DNA from: Thermoplasmata archaeon
Lineage (GTDB): Archaea > Thermoplasmatota > Thermoplasmata > Lutacidiplasmatales > UBA184
NCBI GenBank assembly: GCA_022750205.1
Contig: JAKIWD010000009.1
Coordinates: forward strand, 1-32,577
Direction: 5' to 3'
DNA: 32,577 nucleotides
A program made the translations under genes and the position numbers. The notes below the pieces were generated by a model. The model was not told where the DNA came from. It was given only the letters and a program-made list of their open reading frames with translations, and searched no databases. Shown here piece by piece: positions 23,562 through 32,561 of the stretch (the first letter of the stretch is position 1; every line of letters begins with the position of its first letter).

Positions 23562-23569
23562 CTATAAAG
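23562..23569 (-). promoter_or_regulatory. TATA box of tRNA-Phe
   Basis: The minus strand reads CTTTATAG about 30 bases before the mature tRNA 5' end, the expected place for an archaeal tRNA promoter. Confidence 0.65.
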
Positions 23570-23646
23570 GCGCTCGCCGGCCGTGGCGTCCGAACGCGCG
23601 CGCGCTCACGTTCTGTCGCCGGGATCGAGGAGGTTGGCCCCTTCAG

Positions 23647-23652
23647 TTTATC
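23647..23652 (+). promoter_or_regulatory. Candidate TATA box of topoisomerase I
   Basis: TTTATC lies about 32 bases before the GTG at 23682, so transcription would begin about seven bases before the start codon. It supports the late GTG over the open frame that extends to 23583. Confidence 0.5.
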
Positions 23653-23681
23653 TAGGCACGGCGGCCTTTAATCGGGCGCCC

Positions 23682-26207
23682 GTGAAGAAGACCCTCGTCG
23701 TCGCGGAGAAGTTCAACACCGCGCTCCGCATCGCCATCGTGCTGTCCGACGGGCGGATGCAACGCAACCGCCTCGGGGGGACGAACGTCTTCCGGTTCGA
23801 GCGGGCCAAGGAAAGCTACGCCGTTGTCGGATTGCGCGGCCACATCGTCGAGCTCGACTACCCCGAGGAGTTCCGCGAGTGGACGTTGGCCGGACTCCCC
23901 CGACTCTTGGAGACCGAACCGCTCAAGCGGGTGACCGAAGGCGGGATCGTCGGCACGCTGCGCGAGATCGTACGGGAGTTCGACCGCGTCATCATCGCGA
24001 CCGACTTCGACCGCGAGGGCGAGCTGATCGGCCAGGAGTGCCTGGAGATCCTGCAACAGGTCCACCCGACCATCGAGGTCAAGCGGGCCCGCTACAGCGC
24101 GCTGACCCGCGAGGAGATCGAACGTAGCTTTGACAATCTGCAAGAGCTCGACCACGCCCTCGCCGAGGCCGCCGCCGCCCGGCAGGAGATCGATCTCGTC
24201 TGGGGCGCGCTCTTGACCCGGTACCTTTCGCTCACCGCCGAGCAACGCGGCCGCGGGTTCCTGTCCGTGGGACGAGTGCAGACTCCCACGCTCGCGCTCC
24301 TGGTGGAGCGCGATCAGGCGATCAAGGAGTTCGTGCCGACCCCCTTCTGGACCGTCGAGGCGCAGGGAGCGCAGGACGGGACCGGTTTCAAGCTCACCCA
24401 CGAGCACGGCCTGTTCGAGGTCAAATCCGAAGCCCAGGCGGTCTACGGGAAGGTCGAGGGGGCCACGCAGGGCACGGTCCTGGAGTACCACGAGGAGGAG
24501 ACCCGACGTCGCCCTCCCATCCCGTTCAGCACCACGCTGTTCGTCGCCGAGGCGACCCGGATGGGTCTCGGCGCCGCGCTCGTGATGCGGATCGCCGAGG
24601 ACCTCTACACCCAAGGTCTGATCAGCTACCCACGCACCGACAACACGGTCTACCCCCGCGGGCTCGGCCTCCGCTCGATGGTCGAGAAGTTCAAGGACGG
24701 CCCGTTCGGCGAAGCCGCGGACTACGTCCTGACGCAGGAGTCGTTCCGCGCCACCCGCGGCCGCAGCGAGACAACGGACCACCCGCCGATCTACCCGACG
24801 GGCGTCGTCGATCCGAAGAAGCTCAAACCGGACCACGCCAAGGTCTACGAGCTGGTCGTGCGCCGATTCCTGGCGACGGTCGCCCCCGACTCCACCGGGA
24901 TCGCACGCACAACGAAGATCGAGATCCGGGGCGAGCGGTTCGACGGGAAGGGTCAGCTCCTGACCGACCCGGGCTGGTATCGCGTCTACCCGTACTCGCA
25001 CCCGGACGAGACGCCCCTCCCCCCGCTCACTCCGGGGGCACCGCTCACGATCACCTCCGTCACCCTCAACGAGGACCAGACCAGACCGCCGCGCCGCTAC
25101 ACCCAGGGCTCGCTCATCCAGGAGATGGAGCGGCTCGGCCTGGGCACCAAGAGCACGCGCCACGACGTGGTCCAGAAGCTGTTCGACCGGCACTACGTCG
25201 ATCAGAAATCGCTCGAGCCGACGAGCACCGGCATCGCGGTGACCGAGGCGCTCAAGGCCCACGCCCCGGTGATCACCCGCCCCGAGATGACCCACCGCCT
25301 CGAGGACGACATGCAGCTCGTCGCCGAGTCCAAGAAGCCTCAGGCGGACGTGCTTGCCGAGTCGCGGGAGATGCTCCGCGAGGCCTACGACCTGTTGGCC
25401 CTGAACGCGGGAGCGGTGAAGAAGACCCTCCAGACCGCGCTCGATCGCCAGCACTTCGCCGGTCCATGCCCGAAGTGCCAAGGGGCGCTGCGGATGCTGC
25501 GCAGCCCGCGCGGCAGCCGGTGGATCCAGTGCGTCAACAACCCCGCGTCGTGCACCGTGAGCTACCCGCTCCCTGCCGCCGGGTTCATCGAACCGGCACC
25601 AGAGTTCCTCTGCGCGAAGTGCCAGACCCCGCGGGTCCGGATCGTCTTCCGAGGTCAGCGACCCGACCTCTACTGCATCAACCCCGACTGCGAGGAGCAC
25701 CACAAGGCGTTCCGCATCGGAACCTGCCCGACGTGCGGCTCGCCCCTCAACATACGGTATTCGTTCGCCGGCAAGCGATTCGTCGGCTGCTCGGGGTACC
25801 CGAACTGCCGGGTCACGTACCCGCTCCCGCAGCGGGGCAAGCTGGAGAAGGACCAGCCGCCGTGCCCGATCTGCCGGGCGCCGATCGTCACCGCGATCGA
25901 AGCGGGACGCCCTCCCTGGACCCTCTGCATCAATCCAGCGTGCCCCTCCCGCCACAAGGAGGGTCCGGCCAAGCCGTCGGGGGTCAAACCCGCGGCCAAG
26001 GCCCGGGTGAGGAAGAAGCCGGCAATCCCCACGGTGACGCCCGCCGAGCCCGCCCCCAGCCCGGCCCTCGCGGCCCGCGCCGCGACGAAGGCGAAGTCGC
26101 GCCGGACGACCCCGACCAGGAAGACCGTGGCGCGTAAGTCCCGGGTCGAAGTCGCCGCGTCCGAGGCGTCCCCCGCCACCGCCGACGGGACGGCGTCTCC
26201 GCCGTAG
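23682..26207 (+). CDS. topA: DNA topoisomerase I (type IA) with four C-terminal zinc ribbons
   Basis: An 841-residue type IA topoisomerase that relaxes negatively supercoiled DNA through a 5'-phosphotyrosine link. The TOPRIM domain starts at once (KKTLVVAEKFNTALRIA) and holds the metal site DFDREGE (D108, D110). The cleavage tyrosine is Y316 in ISYPRTDN. After the core, about 596-765, come four Cys4 zinc ribbons (CPKC, CAKC, CPTC and CPIC each open one), then a tail of about 75 residues rich in Lys, Ala and Pro. The start is GTG, chosen by the TOPRIM N-terminus and promoter. The tRNA-Phe gene is divergent. It does not contain a helicase domain, so it is not a reverse gyrase. Confidence 0.95.
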   Translation: MKKTLVVAEKFNTALRIAIVLSDGRMQRNRLGGTNVFRFERAKESYAVVGLRGHIVELDYPEEFREWTLAGLPRLLETEPLKRVTEGGIVGTLREIVREFDRVIIATDFDREGELIGQECLEILQQVHPTIEVKRARYSALTREEIERSFDNLQELDHALAEAAAARQEIDLVWGALLTRYLSLTAEQRGRGFLSVGRVQTPTLALLVERDQAIKEFVPTPFWTVEAQGAQDGTGFKLTHEHGLFEVKSEAQAVYGKVEGATQGTVLEYHEEETRRRPPIPFSTTLFVAEATRMGLGAALVMRIAEDLYTQGLISYPRTDNTVYPRGLGLRSMVEKFKDGPFGEAADYVLTQESFRATRGRSETTDHPPIYPTGVVDPKKLKPDHAKVYELVVRRFLATVAPDSTGIARTTKIEIRGERFDGKGQLLTDPGWYRVYPYSHPDETPLPPLTPGAPLTITSVTLNEDQTRPPRRYTQGSLIQEMERLGLGTKSTRHDVVQKLFDRHYVDQKSLEPTSTGIAVTEALKAHAPVITRPEMTHRLEDDMQLVAESKKPQADVLAESREMLREAYDLLALNAGAVKKTLQTALDRQHFAGPCPKCQGALRMLRSPRGSRWIQCVNNPASCTVSYPLPAAGFIEPAPEFLCAKCQTPRVRIVFRGQRPDLYCINPDCEEHHKAFRIGTCPTCGSPLNIRYSFAGKRFVGCSGYPNCRVTYPLPQRGKLEKDQPPCPICRAPIVTAIEAGRPPWTLCINPACPSRHKEGPAKPSGVKPAAKARVRKKPAIPTVTPAEPAPSPALAARAATKAKSRRTTPTRKTVARKSRVEVAASEASPATADGTASPP

Positions 26208-26233
26208 AGCGGCCGCACCCCTCCCGCGGGACC

Positions 26234-26254
26234 CGCGAAATGCGGTGTTTCGCG
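26234..26254 (+). repeat. 7-bp inverted repeat between topA and the creatininase gene
   Basis: CGCGAAA (26234-26240) and TTTCGCG (26248-26254) are perfect inverted copies across a seven-base centre, ending 16 bases before the next promoter's TATA box. It could end the topA transcript or be an operator for the next gene. Confidence 0.45.
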
Positions 26255-26270
26255 ACCCTCGCGTCCCGTG

Positions 26271-26278
26271 TTAAATAC
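26271..26278 (+). promoter_or_regulatory. TATA box of the creatininase-uvrA-uvrC run
   Basis: TTAAATAC is centred about 25 bases before the GTG at 26299, so transcription should start at the start codon itself: a leaderless mRNA. Confidence 0.6.
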
Positions 26279-26298
26279 GGCACTCCACTCGACACGCC

Positions 26299-27024
26299 GT
26301 GCCACCCGCTGCGATCCATCTCGACCGGATCGATTCGCGTTCCTTTGAAAAGCGGCTTCAAGACAACCCGCTCGTGATCCTGCCCGTCGGGGCGCTGGAA
26401 GCCCATGGGCCGCACTTGCCGCTCGGCGCCGACCAGATCCAGGCGGAGGCCACCGCCGAGCAGCTCGGCGAGCGGACGGGCGGGCTGCTCGCCCCCTCCA
26501 TGGCGTACGGCTCCTGCCCGGGGGCACGGCGGTTCCCCGGAACCGTTTCTCTCACGCTCTCGGCGCTGACCTCCGGGGTGGCCGGCGTTCTCTCGGAGTT
26601 CGGACGCATGGGCGTCCGGAGGCTCCTGGTGCTCTCGGGCCACGCGGAGCGCGGTCACATGGCGGCCCTCCGGGAGGCGGCCGACCTGGCGATGCAAACG
26701 CATCCCCGCCTGAAGGTCGTCGTGCTCTCCGATTACGATTTCGTCTACGAGCTGCGCGGCACGGCGGCGCCGGCCACGGACGGCCACGCCGGGCTCCTCG
26801 AGACGTCGCGCGTCCTCCACCTGGCGTCGCACACCGTCGGAGCGGAGCGACCGGTGGTGGCGCGGGGCGGCTCGCCGTTCGTGCCGGGTCCTCCCGGCCT
26901 CGAGGAGTGGCCCGAGAGCGTCCAGGGCGACACCCGCATGGCGAGCGGGGAGCTCGGCGCGCGCGTACAGGCGCACGTGCTCGACCGCCTGGAAGCGACC
27001 GTCCGCGAGCTGCTGCCGGGCTGA
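26299..27024 (+). CDS. Creatininase-family amidohydrolase
   Basis: A 241-residue protein with the creatininase fold, a metal-dependent amidase family. LPVGALEAHGPHLPLGAD (28-45) supplies metal ligands E34, H36 and D45. LSGHAERGH near 112-120 stands where NGHGGN is usual, and DGHAGLLETS near 161-170 holds the glutamate ligand. Archaeal members include the riboflavin/F420 pathway deformylase ArfB and mycofactocin-type enzymes; this sequence does not decide between them. The altered second motif suggests a divergent substrate. The GTG start coincides with the predicted leaderless transcript start. UvrA begins 18 bases after the stop. Confidence 0.78.
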   Translation: MPPAAIHLDRIDSRSFEKRLQDNPLVILPVGALEAHGPHLPLGADQIQAEATAEQLGERTGGLLAPSMAYGSCPGARRFPGTVSLTLSALTSGVAGVLSEFGRMGVRRLLVLSGHAERGHMAALREAADLAMQTHPRLKVVVLSDYDFVYELRGTAAPATDGHAGLLETSRVLHLASHTVGAERPVVARGGSPFVPGPPGLEEWPESVQGDTRMASGELGARVQAHVLDRLEATVRELLPG

Positions 27025-27042
27025 TCAGAGTTAGGTCGACCG

Positions 27043-29886
27043 ATGCCGGCAGCCTCTGACGTGATCCGCATCCGCGGCGCCCGCCAGCACAACCTGAAGA
27101 ACGTCGACCTCGACCTGCCCCGGAACCGGTTCATCGTCATCACCGGCGTGAGCGGGTCGGGAAAATCGTCACTTGCGTTCGACACGCTCTATGCCGAGGG
27201 GCAGCGTCGGTACATCGAATCGCTCTCGGCGTACGCCCGCCAGTTCCTCGGCCAGATGGACAAGCCCGACGTCGATGTGATCGAGGGGCTCTCCCCGGCG
27301 ATCGCCATCGAGCAGCGCGCCGGGAGCCGCAACCCCCGGTCGACGGTCGGCACCGTCACCGAGATCTACGACTACCTCCGCCTGCTGTACGCCCGCATCG
27401 GCGTGCCCCATTGCCCGAACGACGGGTCGGAGATCTCCCCCCAGTCGATCGACAAGGTCGTCGAGTCGATCCAGACGCGCGCGGCCGGCGAGAAGGTCGA
27501 CGTGCTCGCCCCGGTCGTCCGCGGCAAGAAAGGCGAGTTCAAGGACGTCCTGGCCAAGTTGCGGGGCCAGGGGTATCGCCGCTTCGTCCTCGATGGGGTC
27601 GAGGTCCGGCTCCCCGGCGCCGAGGTGCGGTTGGAGAAGAACAAGAAGCACACGATCGAGGTCGTCGTCGACAGCCTCGAGGTCTCGGAAGGGGAAGCCA
27701 CCCGCCTCGCGGAGTCCGTCTCCCTCGCCCGCACCCTCGCCGACGGGCTCGTCGTCCTGCGACGGCCCGGCGGGGCCCGGGAGACGTTCTCCAGCTCGCG
27801 TGCCTGCCCGAAGTGCGGCTTCTCGATGGAGGAGCTCACGCCGCGGATGTTCTCGTTCAACAACCCGTTCGGGGCGTGTCCGGAATGCTCGGGACTCGGT
27901 GCGACGCTCCACGCGGACCCCGGTCGGATCATCCCGGACAAGACCAAGCCGCTGACCAAGGCGATCGCCACCTGGGGCTTGACGCCGGAGCGCGAAGGGC
28001 TCGATCGGTTCGGGGCGATGTTCGACTACGACCCGACGACGCCGGTCGCGCGACTCTCCGAGAAAGGGTGGAAGGCGCTGTTCGAAGGGAGCGACAAGGC
28101 GCTCGGCCGCACGGGTCACTGGGCGCACCACTGGTGGGGCGGCGGCTGGTTCAAGGAGGGCCTGGGGGGCGCCGTCGAACGCCGGTGGAAGGCCGCGAAG
28201 ACCGAGGGTCTGAAGGAGTATTACATGGGGTTCATGACCTTCACACCGTGCCGCAAGTGCGGCGGCCGCCGGCTCAAGCCGGAGAGCCTGGCGGTGACCG
28301 TGCTGGGCCACTCCATCTCCGAGCTCGCGAGCATGAGCGTGGAGAAGCTGATCCGCCTGTTCGCGACGCTCCACCTCACCACCAAGGATGAACAGATCGT
28401 CGGGCAGGTGGTCAAGGAGATCCGGTCGCGCCTCACGTTCCTGGAGAACGTCGGGCTCACCTACCTCACCCTCGAACGCGCGTCCGGCACCCTCTCCGGC
28501 GGCGAAGCGGAGCGCATCGCGCTGGCGACCCAGATCGGCAGCGGGCTCGTCGGCGTGCTGTACATCCTGGACGAGCCGTCGATCGGTCTGCATCCGCGCG
28601 ACCATGAGCGCCTCCTCTCCACTCTCCGCACGCTGCGCGATCTGGGCAACACGCTCCTCGTGGTCGAGCACGACGAGATGACGATGCGCGCCGCCGACTG
28701 GCTCGTGGACCTCGGACCGGGGGCCGGCGTCCAGGGCGGTGCCGTCCTCTTCAGCGGCGCACCCGCGGAGATCGGGGGCGCCCGGCGGTCGGTCACCGGC
28801 GAGTTCCTCTCCGGACGTCGCTCGATCGCCGTGCCCACCCAGCGGCGCGCTCCCAGCCAGCGCTGGCTGGTGGTCCACGGCCCCAAGGAGAACAATCTGA
28901 AGGGAGACGCCATCCGGATCCCCCTCGGCACCCTCACGGCGTTCTCCGGCGTCTCGGGAAGCGGCAAGTCCACCGTCCTGCAGGAGATCCTGTACAAGGC
29001 GGTCCGCCGCCACCTCGGCCTGGGTCGGGAGACCCCGGGCAAGCACGACTACATCGAGGGGATCGACCTGATCGACCGGGTCCTGCTCATCGACCAGGCC
29101 CCGATCGGCCGCACGCCGCGGAGCAATCCGGCGACGTACACGGGCCTTTGGGGCCCGATCCGGGACCTGTTCGCCGGACTCCCGGCCGCCAAGGCCCGCG
29201 GCTTCGGGCCCGGGCGGTTCAGCTTCAACGTCAAGGGCGGCCGCTGCGAAGCGTGCGAGGGCGACGGCGTCCTGCGCTACGAGATGCACTTCCTCCCGGA
29301 CGTCTACGTGGTGTGCGAGGAGTGCCGGGGGCGGCGGTTCAACGCTGAGACGCTCGAGGTCCGCTTCAAGGACAAGTCGATCGCCGACGTCCTGGCGATG
29401 ACGGTCGACGAGGCCAAGGAGTTCTTCCGCAACCACCGGCGGATCGAGAGCCGGCTGTCGCTCCTCTCCGAGGTCGGTCTCGGGTACATCACCCTCGGGC
29501 AGAGCGCCACGACGCTCTCCGGCGGGGAGGCACAACGCATCAAGATCGCCTTCGAGCTCGCCAAGACCCAGACCGGGCGCACGCTCTACCTGCTCGACGA
29601 ACCGACCACCGGGCTCCACTTCGCCGACGTCGACAAGCTCCTCGAGGTGCTCTACCGGCTGCGCGAGGGCGGCAACACCGTCGTCGTGATCGAGCACAAC
29701 ACGGACGTGTTGAAGTGCGCCGATTGGCTCATCGACCTCGGGCCCGAGGGCGGCGATGCCGGCGGGCACGTCCTCGGAGCCGGGCCGCCCGAAGAGATCG
29801 CCGCGATCAAGGGCTCGCACACCGGCCGGTTCCTCGCCCCGCTGCTGACGCCGCTTGCGGCCGCGCGTCGGTCCGCGCGCCGATGA
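27043..29886 (+). CDS. uvrA: Excinuclease ABC subunit A (UvrA)
   Basis: This 947-residue damage-sensing ATPase of nucleotide excision repair is full length. It has two ABC modules: Walker A GVSGSGKSS (35-43) and GVSGSGKST in the second half, signatures LSGGEAERI and LSGGEAQRI, and Walker B LDEPSIGLH and LDEPTTGLH. Zinc-finger cysteines are in CPKCG and CPECSG of the first half, and CEACEGDG and CEECRGRRF of the second. In the UvrB-binding region the usual HCPxCG reads HCPNDG, so one Cys is missing there. Its TGA overlaps the uvrC ATG. UvrB is not in the window. UvrABC in archaea is generally considered acquired from bacteria. Confidence 0.97.
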   Translation: MPAASDVIRIRGARQHNLKNVDLDLPRNRFIVITGVSGSGKSSLAFDTLYAEGQRRYIESLSAYARQFLGQMDKPDVDVIEGLSPAIAIEQRAGSRNPRSTVGTVTEIYDYLRLLYARIGVPHCPNDGSEISPQSIDKVVESIQTRAAGEKVDVLAPVVRGKKGEFKDVLAKLRGQGYRRFVLDGVEVRLPGAEVRLEKNKKHTIEVVVDSLEVSEGEATRLAESVSLARTLADGLVVLRRPGGARETFSSSRACPKCGFSMEELTPRMFSFNNPFGACPECSGLGATLHADPGRIIPDKTKPLTKAIATWGLTPEREGLDRFGAMFDYDPTTPVARLSEKGWKALFEGSDKALGRTGHWAHHWWGGGWFKEGLGGAVERRWKAAKTEGLKEYYMGFMTFTPCRKCGGRRLKPESLAVTVLGHSISELASMSVEKLIRLFATLHLTTKDEQIVGQVVKEIRSRLTFLENVGLTYLTLERASGTLSGGEAERIALATQIGSGLVGVLYILDEPSIGLHPRDHERLLSTLRTLRDLGNTLLVVEHDEMTMRAADWLVDLGPGAGVQGGAVLFSGAPAEIGGARRSVTGEFLSGRRSIAVPTQRRAPSQRWLVVHGPKENNLKGDAIRIPLGTLTAFSGVSGSGKSTVLQEILYKAVRRHLGLGRETPGKHDYIEGIDLIDRVLLIDQAPIGRTPRSNPATYTGLWGPIRDLFAGLPAAKARGFGPGRFSFNVKGGRCEACEGDGVLRYEMHFLPDVYVVCEECRGRRFNAETLEVRFKDKSIADVLAMTVDEAKEFFRNHRRIESRLSLLSEVGLGYITLGQSATTLSGGEAQRIKIAFELAKTQTGRTLYLLDEPTTGLHFADVDKLLEVLYRLREGGNTVVVIEHNTDVLKCADWLIDLGPEGGDAGGHVLGAGPPEEIAAIKGSHTGRFLAPLLTPLAAARRSARR

Positions 29887-31598
29887 AGCCCGTCGACGAC
29901 GGCCGGCCCGGGTTCGTCCCGGCCAGCGAGCTCGTCGCCGCCGCCGGCGACCCGTTCCGCCAGGCGCCCTCGGTCACCGGGGTCTACCTGTTCCGCACCG
30001 GGCGCGGGGAGGTCGTCTATGTAGGAAAGTCGCGCAACCTGCGTCGCCGGGTGCTCGACCACCTGAAGGTCCGGGTCGAGAAGGACGGCTCGATCCTCGC
30101 CGAGAGCGGCTCGGTCGAGTTCGTGCCGACGCGTTCGGAGCGCGAGGCGCTGCTGCTCGAGGCGAACCTCGTCAAGCAGTACCAGCCCCGGTACAACACG
30201 CTGCTCAAGGACGACCGCAGCTTCCCGTACATCGCGATCACCCTCGGCGAACCGTTCCCGCGCATCCTGGTCGTGCGGCGCCCCACGCGGCGCAACGACA
30301 CCGTCCTCCTCGGGCCGTACACGAGCGCGCGCGAAGCGCGGAGCGTCGCGCAGCTGCTGAGCGAGACGTTCCAGATACGTCGGTGCGTGCGACTTCCCAA
30401 GCGGGAATGCCTGTACTACTATCTCCAGACCTGTTCGGCGCCCTGCATCGCGGCGATCACGCCCGAAGCGTATCGGGCGCGCGTCAATCAGGCGATCCAG
30501 GTGCTCAAGGGTCACGGCGAGAAGGTGCGCCCCGATCTCGAAAAGGAGATGCGCAGCGCGGCCGAGCACGAACAGTTCGAACGCGCGGCCCTCCTCCGCG
30601 ACGCGCTCTCGGGATTGCGGGCGCTGACCGAGCGCCAGTCGGTGGTCACCCCCGGGTCCGGGCGGGCCGACGTGCTGGCGATCGCATACCCGCAGGATCC
30701 CGGCACGCTGCGGATCGCCGTCGGGCTCCTCCGCGTCGAGGAGGGCGAGGTCCGGCGGACCGAGCCGCACCTACTGGCCGTGCCGGCCGACGACGTGCCG
30801 GAGCCGGCCGAGGTCCTGCGCCAGTTCCTCGTTCAGTACTACTCGACCCGCCTGGAGCTGCCCGATCGCCTGTACATCGCGGGCCCCCGCCTCGAGGGCA
30901 TCGACGAAACCCTCGACTGGATGGAGGGGGAACGCGGGATCCGGCTGCAATTCCGCCCCACGGGTCGGCCGGCCAGTTGGGCCCGCCTCGCCGAACGATT
31001 GGCCCGGGCGCACGTCGACCAGGTCGTAGCCCAGCCCGTTCCCCGGGAGGTACTGGGGGCGTTGCAGAGCCTGCTCCTGTTGCCGACGCTGCCCAACCGC
31101 ATCGAGGGGATCGACATCTCGATCTTCCAGGGGTACGAGGCCGTCGGCTCGCTCGTGGTGTTCCAGGGCGGCCGACCGGCCAAGTCCGAGTATCGGCGCT
31201 TCCGGATCCGCACGGTCGAGGGGACGAACGACTTCGCCATGGTCGCCGAGGTCGTCCGTCGGCGCTACGCGCGTCGGCTCGCCGAATCCGAGATCCTGCC
31301 CGACCTGCTGCTGATCGACGGGGGACGGGGGCAGTTGTCGGCGGCGCTGAGCTCGCTCGAAGAGCTCGGGCTCAAGGACTCGCTGCCCGTCGTGGGGCTG
31401 GCGAAACGCGAGGAGGAGCTCTACGTGCCGGACGAGGCCGAGCCCAAGCGCCCGAACCCGAACGCGTCGGCGATGCTGTTGCTGCGGGCGGTGCGCGACG
31501 AGGCCCATCGGTTCGCGGTCACCTACCACCGCACCCGGCGGCGCATCCGCCTGCGGGAAGAGGTCGAGGACGCCGAGCGTTCGGCTCCGGCGATCTAA
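29883..31598 (+). CDS. uvrC: Excinuclease ABC subunit C (UvrC), lacking the C-terminal HhH domain
   Basis: A 571-residue dual-incision nuclease. The GIY-YIG domain for 3' incision is at about 31-110 (GVYLF, VVYVGKSRNLRRR). CLYYYLQTCSAPC is a Cys cluster, and AEHEQFERAALLRDAL near 226-241 is the UVR motif that contacts UvrB. The RNase H-like 5' nuclease contains EGIDIS near 409, LLIDGGRGQL near 476 and DEAHRFA near 539, the three acidic and His positions expected. Only about 25 residues follow, where UvrC normally has a tandem helix-hairpin-helix; here it is absent. The ATG overlaps the uvrA stop (ATGA). The gene ends inside the last codons of the convergent proteasome gene. Confidence 0.94.
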   Translation: MKPVDDGRPGFVPASELVAAAGDPFRQAPSVTGVYLFRTGRGEVVYVGKSRNLRRRVLDHLKVRVEKDGSILAESGSVEFVPTRSEREALLLEANLVKQYQPRYNTLLKDDRSFPYIAITLGEPFPRILVVRRPTRRNDTVLLGPYTSAREARSVAQLLSETFQIRRCVRLPKRECLYYYLQTCSAPCIAAITPEAYRARVNQAIQVLKGHGEKVRPDLEKEMRSAAEHEQFERAALLRDALSGLRALTERQSVVTPGSGRADVLAIAYPQDPGTLRIAVGLLRVEEGEVRRTEPHLLAVPADDVPEPAEVLRQFLVQYYSTRLELPDRLYIAGPRLEGIDETLDWMEGERGIRLQFRPTGRPASWARLAERLARAHVDQVVAQPVPREVLGALQSLLLLPTLPNRIEGIDISIFQGYEAVGSLVVFQGGRPAKSEYRRFRIRTVEGTNDFAMVAEVVRRRYARRLAESEILPDLLLIDGGRGQLSAALSSLEELGLKDSLPVVGLAKREEELYVPDEAEPKRPNPNASAMLLLRAVRDEAHRFAVTYHRTRRRIRLREEVEDAERSAPAI

Positions 31599-32356
31599 CG
31601 GGTACCCTTCGCGGGGCGATCCGGCGTGCCGATGAACGGCATGCCGCTGACGCGGCGGGCGACCTCGTCCGGTGTGAGATGCCGCAGCTCTTGGTCGACC
31701 TCGAGGATCGCGACGTCCAGCGCCTCCGGCGGGAACGGGGTCGGGGAGCCCTCGGCGACCGCTTGGACCGCGAGCTTGAACGCGGATTCCTCGGACCGGC
31801 TCTCGCCGATCTTCTCTTCGAGGAAGTCGGCGACGGCGCGGCGGTTGCGCCCGATGGCGTACGCCTTCCAGCCGATGGTCGCCCCGCTCGGGTCGAGCTC
31901 GACCAGGCCGGGGACGCCGTCGCTGAACCCGCCGAGCAGCAGCGAGACGGCGAACGGGCGCGTGCCGCCGAACTGCGTGAACTGTTGGAGGTGGGTGCCG
32001 AGGAGCTGGCCGAGGAGGGTGTACGGGGCGGTCTCCCCGAGCAGCAGCTTGTGCCGTTGCGCCTCGAGCCGGAGGAACTCGACGAGCACGCGGGAGTCCG
32101 CGATGAGCCCGGCCGTCACGCAGCCCAAGCCCGTGTCGATGGCGAAGCTCTTCTCGATGCTGGTCGATTCGGCGAGCGAACTCACGGGAAGGTTGCGGAA
32201 GGCGACGAACACGACTCCGGAGTTGTACGTCACCGCGACGGCGGTGCCGCCCATCTGGATCGCCTGGAGGGCGTACTCGACCTGGAAGAGCCGCCCGTCG
32301 GGGGAGAAGACGGTACTCGCGCGGTCGTAGGCCATCTGGCCGGGCTGCATCTCCAT
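31595..32356 (-). CDS. psmA: 20S proteasome alpha subunit
   Basis: This 253-residue protein forms the outer gating rings of the proteasome. AYDRASTVFSPDGRLFQVEYA (9-29) is the alpha-subunit N-terminal signature. STSIEKSFAIDTGLGCVTAGLIADSRVLVE contains the Lys expected to dock ATPase C-termini, and LLGGFSDGVPGLVELDPSG and AYAIGRNRRAVADFLEE complete the fold. It has no catalytic N-terminal Thr, as expected for alpha. The ATG at 32356 is preceded by AAGGAG nine bases upstream; the frame continues upstream to 32416 but without family similarity. It shares four bases with the convergent uvrC end. The beta subunit is not in the window. Confidence 0.96.
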   Translation of the reverse strand: MEMQPGQMAYDRASTVFSPDGRLFQVEYALQAIQMGGTAVAVTYNSGVVFVAFRNLPVSSLAESTSIEKSFAIDTGLGCVTAGLIADSRVLVEFLRLEAQRHKLLLGETAPYTLLGQLLGTHLQQFTQFGGTRPFAVSLLLGGFSDGVPGLVELDPSGATIGWKAYAIGRNRRAVADFLEEKIGESRSEESAFKLAVQAVAEGSPTPFPPEALDVAILEVDQELRHLTPDEVARRVSGMPFIGTPDRPAKGTR

Positions 32357-32515
32357 GCTCGTGAACTCCTTCGGTTGGCGCGGGGCAGTCAGGTGGGGGA
32401 TTTGAACCTGCGCCACGCGATGGCGTTCGCTTCACCGAGGTCGCCGGTCCGGGCGCCGGAGAGGTTGCGGGATGGGAACGCGCGGTCGCGCGCGTGCTTT
32501 TCCGGTCGAATTCTG

Positions 32516-32561
32516 CGCCGGGCCGACGCCCGGCGAACGTTCGGGGAAGCGCAACCGTTTA
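32516..32561 (+). promoter_or_regulatory. Hairpin, palindrome and promoter-like box pointing out of the window
   Basis: A perfect 7-bp stem CGCCGGG/CCCGGCG (32516-32522 and 32529-32535) runs into the 10-base palindrome CGAACGTTCG (32534-32543). Eight bases later GCAACCGTTTA (32551-32561) repeats the promoter upstream of the thiolase-like gene. This looks like the promoter region of a plus-strand gene beginning just beyond the edge. Confidence 0.4.

Noticed and set aside
32380-32460. tRNA-like stretch on the minus strand, with GGTTCAAATCC resembling a T-loop and an adjacent CGCCA/TGGCG stem like a serine-type variable arm
   Set aside because: The T stem does not pair (GCAGG against CCCCC), no acceptor partner is found, and the only seven-base loop upstream lacks T33. 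It may be a decayed tRNA or chance; a covariance-model search would decide.
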